DNA of 64,000 nt from Chitinophaga pinensis (GTDB taxonomy: Bacteria; Bacteroidota; Bacteroidia; UBA4408): the NCBI GenBank assembly GCA_945861665.1, contig CAMAVS010000007.1:88804-152803 (forward strand), read 5' to 3'. A program made the translations under genes and the position numbers. The first letter of the stretch is position 1. Every line of letters begins with the position of its first letter. A model generated the notes under the pieces. That model saw only the letters and a list, made by a program, of their open reading frames with translations. It did not search any database and was not told the origin of the DNA. Below are positions 25,962 to 35,666 of the stretch, piece after piece.

Positions 25962-25998
25962 AAGCATAAATGCAAAGTTAACAAAAGGCAGCAAACAA

Positions 25999-26036
25999 AA
26001 AGTCCGCCTCTCAATAGTAATCGAGAGGCGGACTTT
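25999..26036 (-). terminator. strong rho-independent terminator
   Basis: Perfect 14-bp stem AAAGTCCGCCTCTC / GAGAGGCGGACTTT with a 10-base loop, followed on the minus strand by a short T-run. It ends the peptide-binding lipoprotein gene, whose stop is 12 bp away, and insulates the LolA-like operon downstream. Confidence 0.92.
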
Positions 26037-26047
26037 AAGATTTTATG

Positions 26048-27844
26048 TTATTTTGTTTCTTCCTCTGTTACTGAAGAATCGGGTTTTTGAATTTCAGGAC
26101 CTTTTATTTTATCCTTAGGCAATAAGTATACGCGTGTCATATCGCGGTACTCCATCGCATTTTGGTCGAGACCACGAACACTTAGTTGAACCAAACGCGT
26201 GTTTTCAGTATAATAAATAGGCATCACAGCTGCATCGTCTAAAGCAACTTGGTCTGCCTGACGGTATAAATCAAAACGTTTTTTAAAATCAATTTCTTTT
26301 AATGAAGCCTCAAACAAAGAGTCGAATTTAGCACTTTGGTAACGCATTGGATTCAAGTATGACTTTTCGTTTAAACCTGCAGGAACGTTTTTACCATAAA
26401 ATAAATTCAAGAATGTTTCAGGATCCGGGTAATCTGCAACCCATCCACTTCTCCACATCATTGCTTTACCTGTTTCTAGATTCTCTAAGTGTTGAGCAAA
26501 TGGCATAACGTCCATTTTTATGTGAACATTTAAATTTTCTTCCAACATTTTTAAAATTACTTCGGCAATTTGCGTGTTTATTGAACCTCCACTGTTTAAT
26601 TGCAATTTAATTTCAGGAAAACCTTTACCATTAGGATAACCTGCCTCAGCTAATAATTTTTTTGCTTTTGCAGGATCATAAGTATATCCTTTAATATCTG
26701 TTGAAACATAATCCTTAAATGAAGGCGGCACCACACCATATTTTGCTGCACGACCATCACCTTGCAAAGTAAAGTTTACAATTTGATCGCGATCAATAGC
26801 ATAGTTAAATGCTTGGCGTACCAACTTGTTTTTGAACAAATCGCTTTTGTGTTGGAAACCATAATATTGTACAATCATACCCGGTGTAACCTGCATTTCA
26901 AAAGGGCTATTGCCACCTTTTTTTGCATCCCCAAATTCTGTTAATACATCGCCAATCATTTCAAGTGGCAAACGATACACCATTTCTAAATTTCCTTTTT
27001 TAAACTCCAACAACTCCGATTTCTTTTCTTTTAAAAAGGTGACTTTAATGGCCTCTAAATAAGGTAATTTATTCCCAAACTGGTCTATGTCCCAATAGTT
27101 ATTGTTCCGCACTAAAATAACAGCATCACCCTCCTTTATTTCTTTTGCAATAAAGGGTCCTGTACCTACACAATGTGACCGCATGTCAATACCATATTTA
27201 TCGAAGGCCTCTTTAGGAAACACTTTGGTAAAAGGCATTGTAAGCATATTCAAGAATCCGGCAAAAGAATATTTTAAATCTATTTCAAGTATATAATCGT
27301 TAATTACCTTAACACCAGTAACCCCTGCTGCAAGAGGTGCTTTTTTTAAAGTTGACTCATAGTATTCATCAGCACCCACAACTCTGTTTTTAAACACAAA
27401 AAACCCTTGATTGCTTGCATCAGAGGAGCATAGTTTTTCAAAACAATATTTAAAATCTTTAGCAGTTACTTCACGACCTTTTCCATCAGGGAAACAAGCA
27501 TCGTCATGAAACTTAACTCCTTTTCTCAAATAAAAAGTAAAGGTTGTTGCGTCACTATTAATTTCCCATTTTTCGGCCAATGCGGGTTGAATGGAGAGGT
27601 CTTTCTGATACAGCTTCACCAATCCTTCATATATTTGAGTTGTAATTCTATGAGAAACTTCTTCCGTAACACTTAATGGATATAAATTTCTGAAATCTTC
27701 AATTTCATTCATTCTAAACACACCACCATAAAATACGCCACCTTTAGCAACTTTGTTTTCTTTCTCTTCTTTGTCATTGTTTCCTCCACAAGACCACATA
27801 AGCGTAATTGACGCCAGAGACAAAAGAGTAATAATTTTTTTCAT
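26048..27844 (-). CDS. peptide ABC transporter substrate-binding lipoprotein (SBP family 5)
   Basis: Lipoprotein of 598 residues: signal 1-18, lipobox Cys19 (LMWSCGGN). The mature part has the family-5 layout: NLYPLSVTEEVSHRITTQIYEGLV near the N-terminus, KFHDDACFPDGKGREVTAKD, GTGPFIAKE, then NYAIDRDQIV and a long C-terminal lobe (DYPDPETFLNLFYG). Such proteins bind oligopeptides or dipeptides for import. The matching ATPase may be the fused gene at 29359; no permease genes are in the window. It has its own promoter and terminator. Confidence 0.9.
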   Translation of the reverse strand: MKKIITLLSLASITLMWSCGGNNDKEEKENKVAKGGVFYGGVFRMNEIEDFRNLYPLSVTEEVSHRITTQIYEGLVKLYQKDLSIQPALAEKWEINSDATTFTFYLRKGVKFHDDACFPDGKGREVTAKDFKYCFEKLCSSDASNQGFFVFKNRVVGADEYYESTLKKAPLAAGVTGVKVINDYILEIDLKYSFAGFLNMLTMPFTKVFPKEAFDKYGIDMRSHCVGTGPFIAKEIKEGDAVILVRNNNYWDIDQFGNKLPYLEAIKVTFLKEKKSELLEFKKGNLEMVYRLPLEMIGDVLTEFGDAKKGGNSPFEMQVTPGMIVQYYGFQHKSDLFKNKLVRQAFNYAIDRDQIVNFTLQGDGRAAKYGVVPPSFKDYVSTDIKGYTYDPAKAKKLLAEAGYPNGKGFPEIKLQLNSGGSINTQIAEVILKMLEENLNVHIKMDVMPFAQHLENLETGKAMMWRSGWVADYPDPETFLNLFYGKNVPAGLNEKSYLNPMRYQSAKFDSLFEASLKEIDFKKRFDLYRQADQVALDDAAVMPIYYTENTRLVQLSVRGLDQNAMEYRDMTRVYLLPKDKIKGPEIQKPDSSVTEEETK

Positions 27845-27876
27845 AATTTTTATTTTAACACATTACGGAATAGCTA

Positions 27877-27884
27877 CAAATATA
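27877..27884 (-). promoter_or_regulatory. -7 box of the peptide-binding lipoprotein gene
   Basis: TATATTTG on the minus strand matches TAnnTTTG. It lies 33 bp upstream of the start codon, in an AT-rich intergenic stretch. Confidence 0.45.
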
Positions 27885-27951
27885 GCTAAAAATATAAAAA
27901 ATGTAATTTATTAGACCTAAATCGGCTAAATAACTATGAGTGACGCTATTG

Positions 27952-28719
27952 CTATATGTCTATTTCAATAAGAACTGGGCAGTGGTCGGAATGTTTCGCT
28001 TCAGGTAAAATAGCAGCACGAAGTAACTTTGACAGTAAATTTTCACTTACTAAAAGATAATCTATACGCCATCCCAAATTTTTACCCCGCGATCCAGCAC
28101 GATAGCTCCACCAAGTATAGTTGTGAGGCCCCTTATTGAAATGCCTAAAAGTATCTACAAAACCGCTTTCCAAAAAGCCATCAAACCATGCTCTTTCATC
28201 AGGTAAAAAACCCGATGTGTTTGCGTTCGACCTAGGATTATGTATGTCAATTTCTTTATTACAAATATTGTAATCGCCACAGATAATAAGATTCCTTCGG
28301 TCTTTATTTAAGCTATTAATATACTGTTGAAAATCATTCAACCATTCAATTTTAAAGGCTTGACGATGGTCGCCACTTGACCCAGAAGGCATATAAACAC
28401 TCATAATTGAATTTTCGCCATAGTCAACACGTAACACCCTCCCTTCATCATCGTATTTTCGAATTCCACAACCGTAAACTATATTATCGGGTTTCTCCTT
28501 TGCAAGAATTGCTACTCCGCTATATCCTTTTTTTTGTGCTGAATGCCAGTAATGCTTATATCCAGCTTGTTCAAAAATTGTTAAATCAAGTTGTTCGGGG
28601 CTTGCCTTTGTTTCTTGAAGGCAAATTATATCCGGATTTGTGGCTTTTAACCAATTCATCCAATTTTTACTAAGTGCAGCACGTATGCCATTTACATTAT
28701 AAGTAACTATTCTTTTCAT
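27952..28719 (-). CDS. xth: exodeoxyribonuclease III
   Basis: AP endonuclease / 3'-5' exonuclease of base-excision repair (255 residues, EEP fold). Motifs: TYNVNGIRAAL (6-16), the metal-binding LQETKAS with Glu36, ICGDYNICN, GWRIDYLL and the final KHSDHCPVLIEI with the catalytic Asp-His. Full length. It is 5 bp after purN and likely cotranscribed. Confidence 0.96.
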   Translation of the reverse strand: MKRIVTYNVNGIRAALSKNWMNWLKATNPDIICLQETKASPEQLDLTIFEQAGYKHYWHSAQKKGYSGVAILAKEKPDNIVYGCGIRKYDDEGRVLRVDYGENSIMSVYMPSGSSGDHRQAFKIEWLNDFQQYINSLNKDRRNLIICGDYNICNKEIDIHNPRSNANTSGFLPDERAWFDGFLESGFVDTFRHFNKGPHNYTWWSYRAGSRGKNLGWRIDYLLVSENLLSKLLRAAILPEAKHSDHCPVLIEIDI

Positions 28720-28724
28720 AGGAA

Positions 28725-29288
28725 TTATTTAATGATATTTTTTAATGTCACAGGATAATATTCGTGTTCCAAAGCTTGAACTTTCAGCCCGATACTTTCA
28801 ATGGTATCTTCGATCGTTATAGCGCATTTTTTCTGCAAAATAATTTCTCCTTTATCGTACTCTTCATTCACGTAATGTATACTGATCCCAGTTTCTTTTT
28901 CGCCCGTCTCCATTACAGCTTTATGAACGTACATACCGTACATTCCTTTTCCGCCAAATTTAGGTAATAAGGCAGGGTGTATATTTATTATCTTTTTAGG
29001 AAATTCCTTAATTAGAGCTTGTGGAATTTGCAATAAAAAGCCTGCTAAAACAATGTAGTCAATGTTGTTTTCAATTAAAAACGTGATTAGACCATCGGAA
29101 TCAACAAAACTGTCTTTGGGAAACACAAAACAAGGAACACTCTCTTGCTTGCATTTATTAATAATACCGGCCTTTTCGTTATTGGTAACAACAAGTCGAA
29201 TTACGACTTTACTATCACCGGCAAAATAACGAATAATTTGATGTGCGTTGCTACCATTTCCGGAAGCAAATACAGCTATATTTTTCAT
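28725..29288 (-). CDS. purN: phosphoribosylglycinamide formyltransferase
   Basis: GAR transformylase (187 residues), third step of purine synthesis using 10-formyl-THF. The phosphate loop SGNGSN (9-14) and the catalytic residues Asn102, His104 (INIHPALLPKF) and Asp145 (EEYDKGEI) are present. Length is normal for short bacterial PurN. Confidence 0.94.
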   Translation of the reverse strand: MKNIAVFASGNGSNAHQIIRYFAGDSKVVIRLVVTNNEKAGIINKCKQESVPCFVFPKDSFVDSDGLITFLIENNIDYIVLAGFLLQIPQALIKEFPKKIINIHPALLPKFGGKGMYGMYVHKAVMETGEKETGISIHYVNEEYDKGEIILQKKCAITIEDTIESIGLKVQALEHEYYPVTLKNIIK

Positions 29289-29358
29289 GCGAAAATCCTG
29301 TGGTCAAAAGTACAAAAACTTTCAAATTAACATCGTGTAAAAAAATTAAGGGGAAAGA

Positions 29359-31158
29359 TTAAACTAGCACTTTTTTCTTATTCAGCGAGGTTTGTATATC
29401 ATCTAATTCGCCTTTAGGAATCGCTCCAATAAGTTTTTTGGTATACTCTGTTTGAGGGTTTGAATAAATTTGGTCAGAGTCCCCCATTTCTTCTATTTTC
29501 CCTTTGTTCATTACTAACATTCGGTCGCTCATAAATTTAACAACCGATAAATCGTGAGAAATAAATATGTATGTAAAACCAAATTCATCACGTAATTCAT
29601 TTAATAAATTAAGCACTTGTGCTTGAACAGATACGTCAAGCGCTGACACCGACTCATCACAAATAATAAACTGAGGTTGCAAAGCCAATGCTCTTGCAAT
29701 GCAAATACGCTGACGTTGACCACCCGAAAATTCGTGAGGGTACCTGTAATAGTGCGATTCACTCATATTTACTCGTTCCAAAAGTTCAATAACTCTTGCC
29801 TTACGAGCTTTATCATTTTCTAAAATTCCATGTACTTGCATAGGTTCAATAATTGCCTCACCTATGGTAATACGTGGATTAAGAGAAGAATATGGATCTT
29901 GGAAAATAATTTGAACATTTTTGCGAATATTTCGCATTCCCTTACCATTCAGCTTATTTACGTTTATGCCATTGTAAATTATTTCTCCGGAAGTAGGTTC
30001 TACTAAGCGAAGTACGGTTCTTCCCAAGGTCGTTTTTCCGCAACCCGATTCCCCCACCAAACCAAGTGTTTCTCCGGGATATACATCAAAACTAACATCG
30101 TCCACCGCTTTTACAAATTCTGTTACCTTACCAAATATCCCTTTAGTGATTGGAAAATACGTTTTTAAATTTTTTACTTGCAGTAAAGGTGCTTGTGAAT
30201 ATAAATCCAAGTGCCTCTTTTCTCTTTCTTTAGATGTAATTATCAATTTATCAGTAACCTCAGAAACGGACTTACTGCTTTCGGTCATTTTACCCTCGGC
30301 ATCCGTTTGCATAAAATCGGAAACGGTGGGCAACCAATGTAATCTTTTGTTTAAGGGTGGCCTGCAAGCAAGAAGCCCTTTTGTATAGGGATGTTGTGGA
30401 TTTGCAAAAATATCCCACACATTTCCCTGCTCCACTATTTTGCCTTTGTACATCACCACAACGTTATCTGCTAATTCAGCAATTACACCTAAATCGTGTG
30501 TAATGAACAAGATGCCCATTTCCTCTTTTTGTTGCAAATCACGCATTAAATCGAGTATGGTTTTTTGAACGGTTACATCCAGTGCAGTAGTTGGTTCATC
30601 GGCAATTAGTATCGATGGGTTACAACTCATTGCCATCGCAATCATTACGCGTTGCTTTTGTCCTCCCGATATTTGATGAGGGTATGTATCAAAAATACTT
30701 TCCGGTCGCGGCAATTCAACCAATTTAAAAAGGTCAACGGTTTTTTCCTTTGCTACTTTCTTATTCACTTTTTGGTGAAGCATAATGGCTTCCATTACCT
30801 GATCCCCGCATGTAAAAACAGGGTTTAGCGAAGTCATCGGCTCTTGAAATATCATGGCTATTTCATTGCCCCTTAAGGATCGCATATCCCTGTCGTTTAA
30901 TTTCAATAAATCAATTACTCCTTTACTCCTGGAATGAAACATCATTTCCCCAGCGCTAACTCGCCCGGGAGGACTTTGAATAAGTCGCATCACAGAAAGT
31001 GCTGTTACCGACTTTCCCGACCCTGATTCACCAACGATACCTATTGTTTGTCCCTTATGAAGGGTGAAAGAAACATCGTCTACTGCTTTAATAACCTCTT
31101 CCTCTGTCTTAAACTCCGTACACAAATTTCGCACTTCCAATAATGGCTTTTGCTCCAT
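29359..31158 (-). CDS. fused peptide ABC transporter ATP-binding protein (DppD-DppF type)
   Basis: Two ABC ATPases in one chain, 599 residues from the start chosen here ([10 protein letters not shown]); the longer frame to 31200 adds 14 residues unlike the family. Domain 1: Walker A GESGSGKS (43-50), signature ISGGQKQ (163-169), Walker B (183-188). Domain 2: Walker A GESGCGKT (about 367), signature FSGGQRQR (about 475). Each ends in the peptide-transporter zone ([22 protein letters not shown]). It should power oligopeptide import with permeases not in this window and perhaps the lipoprotein at 26048. Confidence 0.92.
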   Translation of the reverse strand: MEQKPLLEVRNLCTEFKTEEEVIKAVDDVSFTLHKGQTIGIVGESGSGKSVTALSVMRLIQSPPGRVSAGEMMFHSRSKGVIDLLKLNDRDMRSLRGNEIAMIFQEPMTSLNPVFTCGDQVMEAIMLHQKVNKKVAKEKTVDLFKLVELPRPESIFDTYPHQISGGQKQRVMIAMAMSCNPSILIADEPTTALDVTVQKTILDLMRDLQQKEEMGILFITHDLGVIAELADNVVVMYKGKIVEQGNVWDIFANPQHPYTKGLLACRPPLNKRLHWLPTVSDFMQTDAEGKMTESSKSVSEVTDKLIITSKEREKRHLDLYSQAPLLQVKNLKTYFPITKGIFGKVTEFVKAVDDVSFDVYPGETLGLVGESGCGKTTLGRTVLRLVEPTSGEIIYNGINVNKLNGKGMRNIRKNVQIIFQDPYSSLNPRITIGEAIIEPMQVHGILENDKARKARVIELLERVNMSESHYYRYPHEFSGGQRQRICIARALALQPQFIICDESVSALDVSVQAQVLNLLNELRDEFGFTYIFISHDLSVVKFMSDRMLVMNKGKIEEMGDSDQIYSNPQTEYTKKLIGAIPKGELDDIQTSLNKKKVLV

Positions 31159-31298
31159 ACAATCGAAAAAAATAATAAATTTACACCAGTAAAAGTACAA
31201 TTTAATACTAAATCTACAAATTGATGGTTAAGACCTTTTGCCTAAAAAGTTGTTTTTTTAGATAAAACCGAGCGTTGAACTATTTCGTAAATTATTGC

Positions 31299-31817
31299 AT
31301 GAAAACTAAACAACAAATCTTTTTAGGTGTTCTATTGTTGTTTTTTGTTGCCTGTGCAGGTCAAAAAAGTGATAAAAGCACACAAACGATTACAATAAAA
31401 AAGCAAAAAAGCATTATGATAGATACCAACAAAGTGACAAAAACAGAAGATGAGTGGCAGAAACAACTTACTCCCGATCAATTTTATGTATTGCGTCAAA
31501 AAGGAACGGAACGCCCCTTTACCGGAAAGTTTTGGAATAGTAACGAAAAGGGCGAGTACCATTGTGCTGCCTGTGGAAATTATTTATTTTCATCACAAAC
31601 AAAATTTGATGCAGGTTGTGGTTGGCCAAGCTTTTCGGAAGCTGCTGCTGAAAAAAACATTATCAGCAAAGCCGATTCAAGTCACGGAATGATGCGCACA
31701 GAAGTGATGTGTGCCAAATGTGGCGGACACCTTGGTCACGTTTTTGACGATGGGCCGAAACCTGCCGGCTTGCGTTATTGTATTAACTCGGAGTCGCTGA
31801 CGTTTGAGAAGAAGTAA
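31299..31817 (+). CDS. msrB: peptide methionine-(R)-S-oxide reductase, lipoprotein form
   Basis: MsrB domain (about residues 45-172) that repairs oxidised methionine. The zinc-binding pairs CAACG and CAKCG, the GCGWPSF motif, and the catalytic cysteine in [10 protein letters not shown] are all present. Taking the ATG at 31299, the protein has a signal peptide with lipobox Cys19 (LFFVACAG), so it should act outside the cytoplasm on envelope proteins. An upstream in-frame ATG at 31275 would add eight residues. Monocistronic and divergent from the ABC ATPase. Confidence 0.93.
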   Translation: MKTKQQIFLGVLLLFFVACAGQKSDKSTQTITIKKQKSIMIDTNKVTKTEDEWQKQLTPDQFYVLRQKGTERPFTGKFWNSNEKGEYHCAACGNYLFSSQTKFDAGCGWPSFSEAAAEKNIISKADSSHGMMRTEVMCAKCGGHLGHVFDDGPKPAGLRYCINSESLTFEKK

Positions 31818-31860
31818 TTTAAGGTGAATGCGGTATACGCATTTAATATAAAAAAATTTA

Positions 31861-31953
31861 GGTTGTGCGGTTTTGCCGCACAAGCCAATGTTATCTATTT
31901 CCACGAAACCTGAAATTCGCACCCTTTTCTCATTAGCTTCCCGCCTTTCTAAC
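31861..31953 (+). repeat. dispersed repeat copy 2, uninterrupted
   Basis: Starts with GGTTGTGCGGTTTTGCCGCA, which can fold on itself, and runs into the 77-bp block 31877-31953, 69/77 identical to 6763-6839. The most conserved parts are ATTTCCACGAAACCTGAAAT and TTAGCTTCCCGCCTTTCTAA. It may be an untranslated mobile or structured element. Confidence 0.7.
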
Positions 31954-32054
31954 TAACACACATCGACCCTTATTAGTAAGGCGCGTTTGCCCGAAAAAAT
32001 GGCGGGCGTGTGTTTGAAAGTGTGCGAGCAGCTTCCTTTTTTCTTGATTTTTTG

Positions 32055-32080
32055 TTTCTTTTGTATTAAGACAAAAGAAA
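32055..32080. repeat. perfect 10-bp hairpin of a dispersed element
   Basis: TTTCTTTTGT, loop ATTAAG, ACAAAAGAAA. On the minus strand it is followed by CAAAAAATCAAG, the same layout as the element at 6689-6718 with a different stem sequence. The stems co-vary, which suggests that structure rather than sequence is kept. Confidence 0.6.
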
Positions 32081-32175
32081 ATGCCCAGCGGCACAGAGCG
32101 AATAGATTAATTAAAAAATATATCTAAAAGCTAATTTTGGTAACCTTTTTACTTTGTTAAAACAGCAAAGGTGGT

Positions 32176-32895
32176 TTAAGCTATCGTAATATTTTTCTCT
32201 TTAATCAACTCTTCTCCTCTGTATTTGATTAGGAGCTGTGCTACTGTAAGTACATCTTTCTGGCAGTATTTTACAATGCGTTCGAGATTTTTTTCTTCGT
32301 AATACACGCTGTAAACTTGGCTGCCATCGATGTCATCTTTTGGTGTAGGAATATTAAATACAGCTGCTAATAGGTTAAGAGATGTATAGCTTTTATAGTC
32401 TCCAAATTTCCACAACTCCATCGTATCTAAATGATTTATTTCCCAAGGTTTTTTTCCAGTAATGTTGAGTATGCTCGGCAACTTTAATCCGTTTATAAGA
32501 ATACGCCTGGCTATGAAAGGATAGTCGAATTCCTTTCCATTGTGTGCACAAAGCAAACTGGCCTTTTTATTATAATGAGTATCCAGCAAATCAATGAATG
32601 CTTTTAATAGTTTTTTCTCATCGTGTCCGAAAAATGATTTTACACGAAAATTATATGCGTATTTCCCTTTGGTTACAATCCCTACAGATATGCAAACTAT
32701 TTTCCCAAACTCGGCATAAATGCCCGATCTTTTATAAAGAGTTTCGGGAGTTTCCTCTTCCGATTTTTTTAGATTTGCTGTTTTTTTATTCCATAAATCC
32801 TTCATACTTGCAGGAAGCTTGGAATAATTCGCTGCATTCGGAACAGTTTCAATATCTAGAAACAAAATGTTTTCGAGGTTGAGTGTATCTAACAT
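32176..32895 (-). CDS. predicted 3'-5' exonuclease (PolB-like exo2 family)
   Basis: RNase H-fold DEDD-type exonuclease of 239 residues. ExoI motif FLDIETVP with Asp14 and Glu16; ExoII in LLCAHNGKEFDYPFIARR; ExoIII in IVKYCQKDVLTVAQL. It matches the stand-alone predicted 3'-5' exonucleases related to DNA polymerase B proofreading domains. Its substrate is not known to me. It starts 2 bp after the RemB-like gene and so ends the surface-polysaccharide operon, with no obvious functional link. Confidence 0.82.
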   Translation of the reverse strand: MLDTLNLENILFLDIETVPNAANYSKLPASMKDLWNKKTANLKKSEEETPETLYKRSGIYAEFGKIVCISVGIVTKGKYAYNFRVKSFFGHDEKKLLKAFIDLLDTHYNKKASLLCAHNGKEFDYPFIARRILINGLKLPSILNITGKKPWEINHLDTMELWKFGDYKSYTSLNLLAAVFNIPTPKDDIDGSQVYSVYYEEKNLERIVKYCQKDVLTVAQLLIKYRGEELIKEKNITIA

Positions 32896-32897
32896 AA

Positions 32898-34502
32898 TTA
32901 AAAATCTTGGTAAAGGTTATACAACGAGGTTCGTATTCCAAAGAAGATTGTGCTTGTATTTGCGCTACTAACAACATTTTGCAGACTGCGATAAAGCAAA
33001 CCTGCCTCAAACAAAAGGTTGCATTTTGGATTTATTAAATAGGAAAATTTAAATTCTGAGAGCAAAACTTTTGTTTTAAGACCTTGCCCAACAAAATTTC
33101 CAAAATCGCTTGGTCGTGTTGTATAGGATGCATAAATATTTTGTCCGTAATTAACGGCTGCAGTATCTAAACCGACCTTTGCATACATTACTTTTGCATT
33201 GAAAAAGATGCGCTTGTGTTGGTAATTAATTATTCCAATTGCTTCATAAAAATTAGCGCCAAGAGGATGTGCCAGCGATTGATTATAGTGTCCATAATTT
33301 TGAATTGGGTTACCGTGCGAATAGGTATACGGTCGAACATAATTTGCTTCGCCTTGTATGTATAAATTCTTCAGGTGAAGTGCATTAAACATCTTGAATC
33401 CGAATTGATACCCTTGCTTGTTTGCCCACCAACCTTTGCTCTCTTTTAAAAATTTAAGGTAAAATTCATCAATCAATACTTGTGAATAGAGCTGAATGTT
33501 TTTAGCAATTTTTAATTTAAAGCTTACCCCTAAAAGAGCATTGTCGGGTGAGCCAACAGAATATTCAACTGGCCTGTAAAACACCACCGGGCTCAAATAA
33601 TTTACATCGTACCCTAAGCCACCTTTTGCACTGCGCGATTGCCATACAATGGATTCGAAGAAGCTAAAATTAAATCGTTTGCTTACATTCCAACTCAAGT
33701 AATGAGCAGCAGCATACTTTTTTTTCATCAATTGTGTATTTCCAAGAGAGCCTCTTATATCGCGCAACTCAGTATACAAATTGATGTATTGAAACTTCCA
33801 GATAGTGGTAATTATTTTGAAATAAGGATAGTTGTACGAATTGTCTGACAGCAATAAAGAACGGTACCCATCGCCCAAAAATTGTTTGCCATTCCCCAAT
33901 TCAAAACGAAATACTTTATTGGGAGCAAATGCTGCATAGCCCATTTGAACAATGCTTTTGTATCCTGGTAACAGCATACTACTATCCGCATATCCTTGTT
34001 GTGGAATTACTTCCGTTTTTTGAATTACACTATCGATGTAAAAAGGGTATTTAGCATTAATACAAAAAGCAGAATAATGCACCGATAATTTTGTTCCAAT
34101 ATCAGAAACTAAACTAATTCCTATCGCAGTTTCTAGCGCTTTTGATTTAAAAGACAAATCGCAACCTCCCACGAACGTAAGGACTGGATCGAGTGAAACA
34201 GCAAAGTTGTTGTAATTATACCATAGTAAATGGTCATTTAAAACATGATGCATTGCAACCGATTTTGTTTTGCGCACCATAGTGCCTTGCAAAGAGTCGC
34301 ATCCTACCAGACTGCTTATTTGCTGTTGGTTATAAGGCTTGCAATTTGAATGGAAATATTTATTCTTATTACCCAAGTTCTCATATCGATAAAGCTGCTC
34401 GTTTGTTAAAAACAGATTTTGTTGCTGTGCAAATAAGTTCGCACTTATAAATAACATAAATGCAATCGATAAAAAATATTTTATATTACTAGAATGGTAC
34501 AA
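32898..34502 (-). CDS. RemB/Wzi-like outer-membrane beta-barrel protein, paralogue A
   Basis: Outer-membrane protein of 534 residues with a signal peptide (1-25, LFAQ) and alternating beta-strand patterns. The core GNGKQFLGDGYRSLLLSDNS and [19 protein letters not shown] are shared almost word for word with the gene at 35667. The fold and motif resemble gliding protein RemB and the capsule-anchoring Wzi family. Being next to a WecA-like transferase and GDP-fucose genes supports a role in holding or displaying polysaccharide. It is 11 bp after the transferase gene. Confidence 0.72.
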   Translation of the reverse strand: MYHSSNIKYFLSIAFMLFISANLFAQQQNLFLTNEQLYRYENLGNKNKYFHSNCKPYNQQQISSLVGCDSLQGTMVRKTKSVAMHHVLNDHLLWYNYNNFAVSLDPVLTFVGGCDLSFKSKALETAIGISLVSDIGTKLSVHYSAFCINAKYPFYIDSVIQKTEVIPQQGYADSSMLLPGYKSIVQMGYAAFAPNKVFRFELGNGKQFLGDGYRSLLLSDNSYNYPYFKIITTIWKFQYINLYTELRDIRGSLGNTQLMKKKYAAAHYLSWNVSKRFNFSFFESIVWQSRSAKGGLGYDVNYLSPVVFYRPVEYSVGSPDNALLGVSFKLKIAKNIQLYSQVLIDEFYLKFLKESKGWWANKQGYQFGFKMFNALHLKNLYIQGEANYVRPYTYSHGNPIQNYGHYNQSLAHPLGANFYEAIGIINYQHKRIFFNAKVMYAKVGLDTAAVNYGQNIYASYTTRPSDFGNFVGQGLKTKVLLSEFKFSYLINPKCNLLFEAGLLYRSLQNVVSSANTSTIFFGIRTSLYNLYQDF

Positions 34503-34513
34503 CAGTGCTGATA

Positions 34514-35602
34514 TTATTTATCTTTTTCTTTGATTTTAATAAGAAAGGGGATCTGAAAAACAACACCCGCGACAAGTCCAACTATTAAAAATGCAATACT
34601 TGGGTTTACCTTATTCAATAAAATAGAAATGGCTATAAGGCTGATGTTTATCGAATACAACAAGATCACCGTTTTTCGTTGATTAAGACCTAAAGCCAAT
34701 AAGCGATGATGAATGTGGTTACGATCGGCAACGAATGGTGAAACGCCTTTTACTGTTCTAAAAATAAAAATACGCAATGTATCATACAGTGGAAAAACAA
34801 GAACAGCTATTACAAAAACCGGTTTTGAAACATGTACAAGTATCGTTTCTATGCTGTTTTTATCGTACTCAATTAGTTTAATTGCTAAAATAGATATAAT
34901 TAGTCCAATGGTTAAAGAGCCCGAATCGCCCATAAAAATTCGTGCTGGTGAAAAATTATAAAACAAGAAAGCTATTAATGATCCTGCCAAAGAAAATGCG
35001 AGCGCTGCCATCGTTAAGTTTCCAGCAAAAAAGAACCATAAACCAAATGCCGTGGAGCAAATAAGACCAATCCCTGCAGCCAATCCATCAACACCATCAA
35101 TTAAGTTAAAGGCGTTCACAATAACAATAATGGTAAAAACAGAAATAAAAATACTTGCCCATTCTGGTATTTCATATACTCCAAATATTCCGTGTAACCC
35201 TTTTAATCGGACATTTGCCATAAGCACCAATACCATTGCTACACCAATATGAGCCAATAGTTTTTTAATGGGAGCCGTTCCAACAATATCGTCTTTTACA
35301 CCCACAAAAAACAAAACTATAACAGTTGCAATAACATATTTAAAATCGGAAACTGCAGTGCTCATACTTTCAACATCAAGCAGCTTATTTGCTGGCAGCC
35401 ACAGAGCGAAAGCAAATATTGTTCCGGCAAAAATATTAATCCCACCAATGGTTGGAATTTTTCGTTTATGCAATTTGCGATCGCCTCCAGGATCGTCATT
35501 AAGGTTTTTGAGTTTGGCAATCTTAATTAATGAGGGTGTAAATAGAAATACTACTACAAAAGAGGTAAGAAAGGATAGTATGAGCAGTATTAGCATTTCC
35601 AT
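34514..35602 (-). CDS. WecA/MraY-like undecaprenyl-phosphate sugar-1-phosphate transferase
   Basis: Polytopic enzyme (362 residues, about 11 helices) that moves a sugar-1-phosphate from a UDP-sugar to undecaprenyl phosphate, the first step of many O-antigen or capsule pathways. Motifs: DDPGGDRKLHKRKIPTIGG (37-55), the catalytic NAFNLIDGVDGLAAG, FMGDSGSLTIG and the HIHHRLL nucleotide-site motif. It resembles WecA more than MraY. It lies between two RemB/Wzi-like paralogues in the gmd-fcl operon. Confidence 0.88.
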   Translation of the reverse strand: MEMLILLILSFLTSFVVVFLFTPSLIKIAKLKNLNDDPGGDRKLHKRKIPTIGGINIFAGTIFAFALWLPANKLLDVESMSTAVSDFKYVIATVIVLFFVGVKDDIVGTAPIKKLLAHIGVAMVLVLMANVRLKGLHGIFGVYEIPEWASIFISVFTIIVIVNAFNLIDGVDGLAAGIGLICSTAFGLWFFFAGNLTMAALAFSLAGSLIAFLFYNFSPARIFMGDSGSLTIGLIISILAIKLIEYDKNSIETILVHVSKPVFVIAVLVFPLYDTLRIFIFRTVKGVSPFVADRNHIHHRLLALGLNQRKTVILLYSINISLIAISILLNKVNPSIAFLIVGLVAGVVFQIPFLIKIKEKDK

Positions 35603-35666
35603 AATTCTACAATCAAAATCTATAATGCGTGTTTATACAAACTTAAAAAAAATCTACTAATATGTG

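Larger units (their letters stand above)
31818..32175. other. intergenic region with dispersed repeats, no gene
   Basis: The 358 bp between convergent msrB and the exonuclease gene. It holds a second copy of the dispersed repeat (31861-31953) and a hairpin of the same family as that at 6689 (32055-32080). No open frame here looks like protein. Confidence 0.6.

Noticed and set aside
35268-35660. 130-codon plus-strand open frame
   Set aside because: Antisense to the WecA-like gene, whose motifs are complete.
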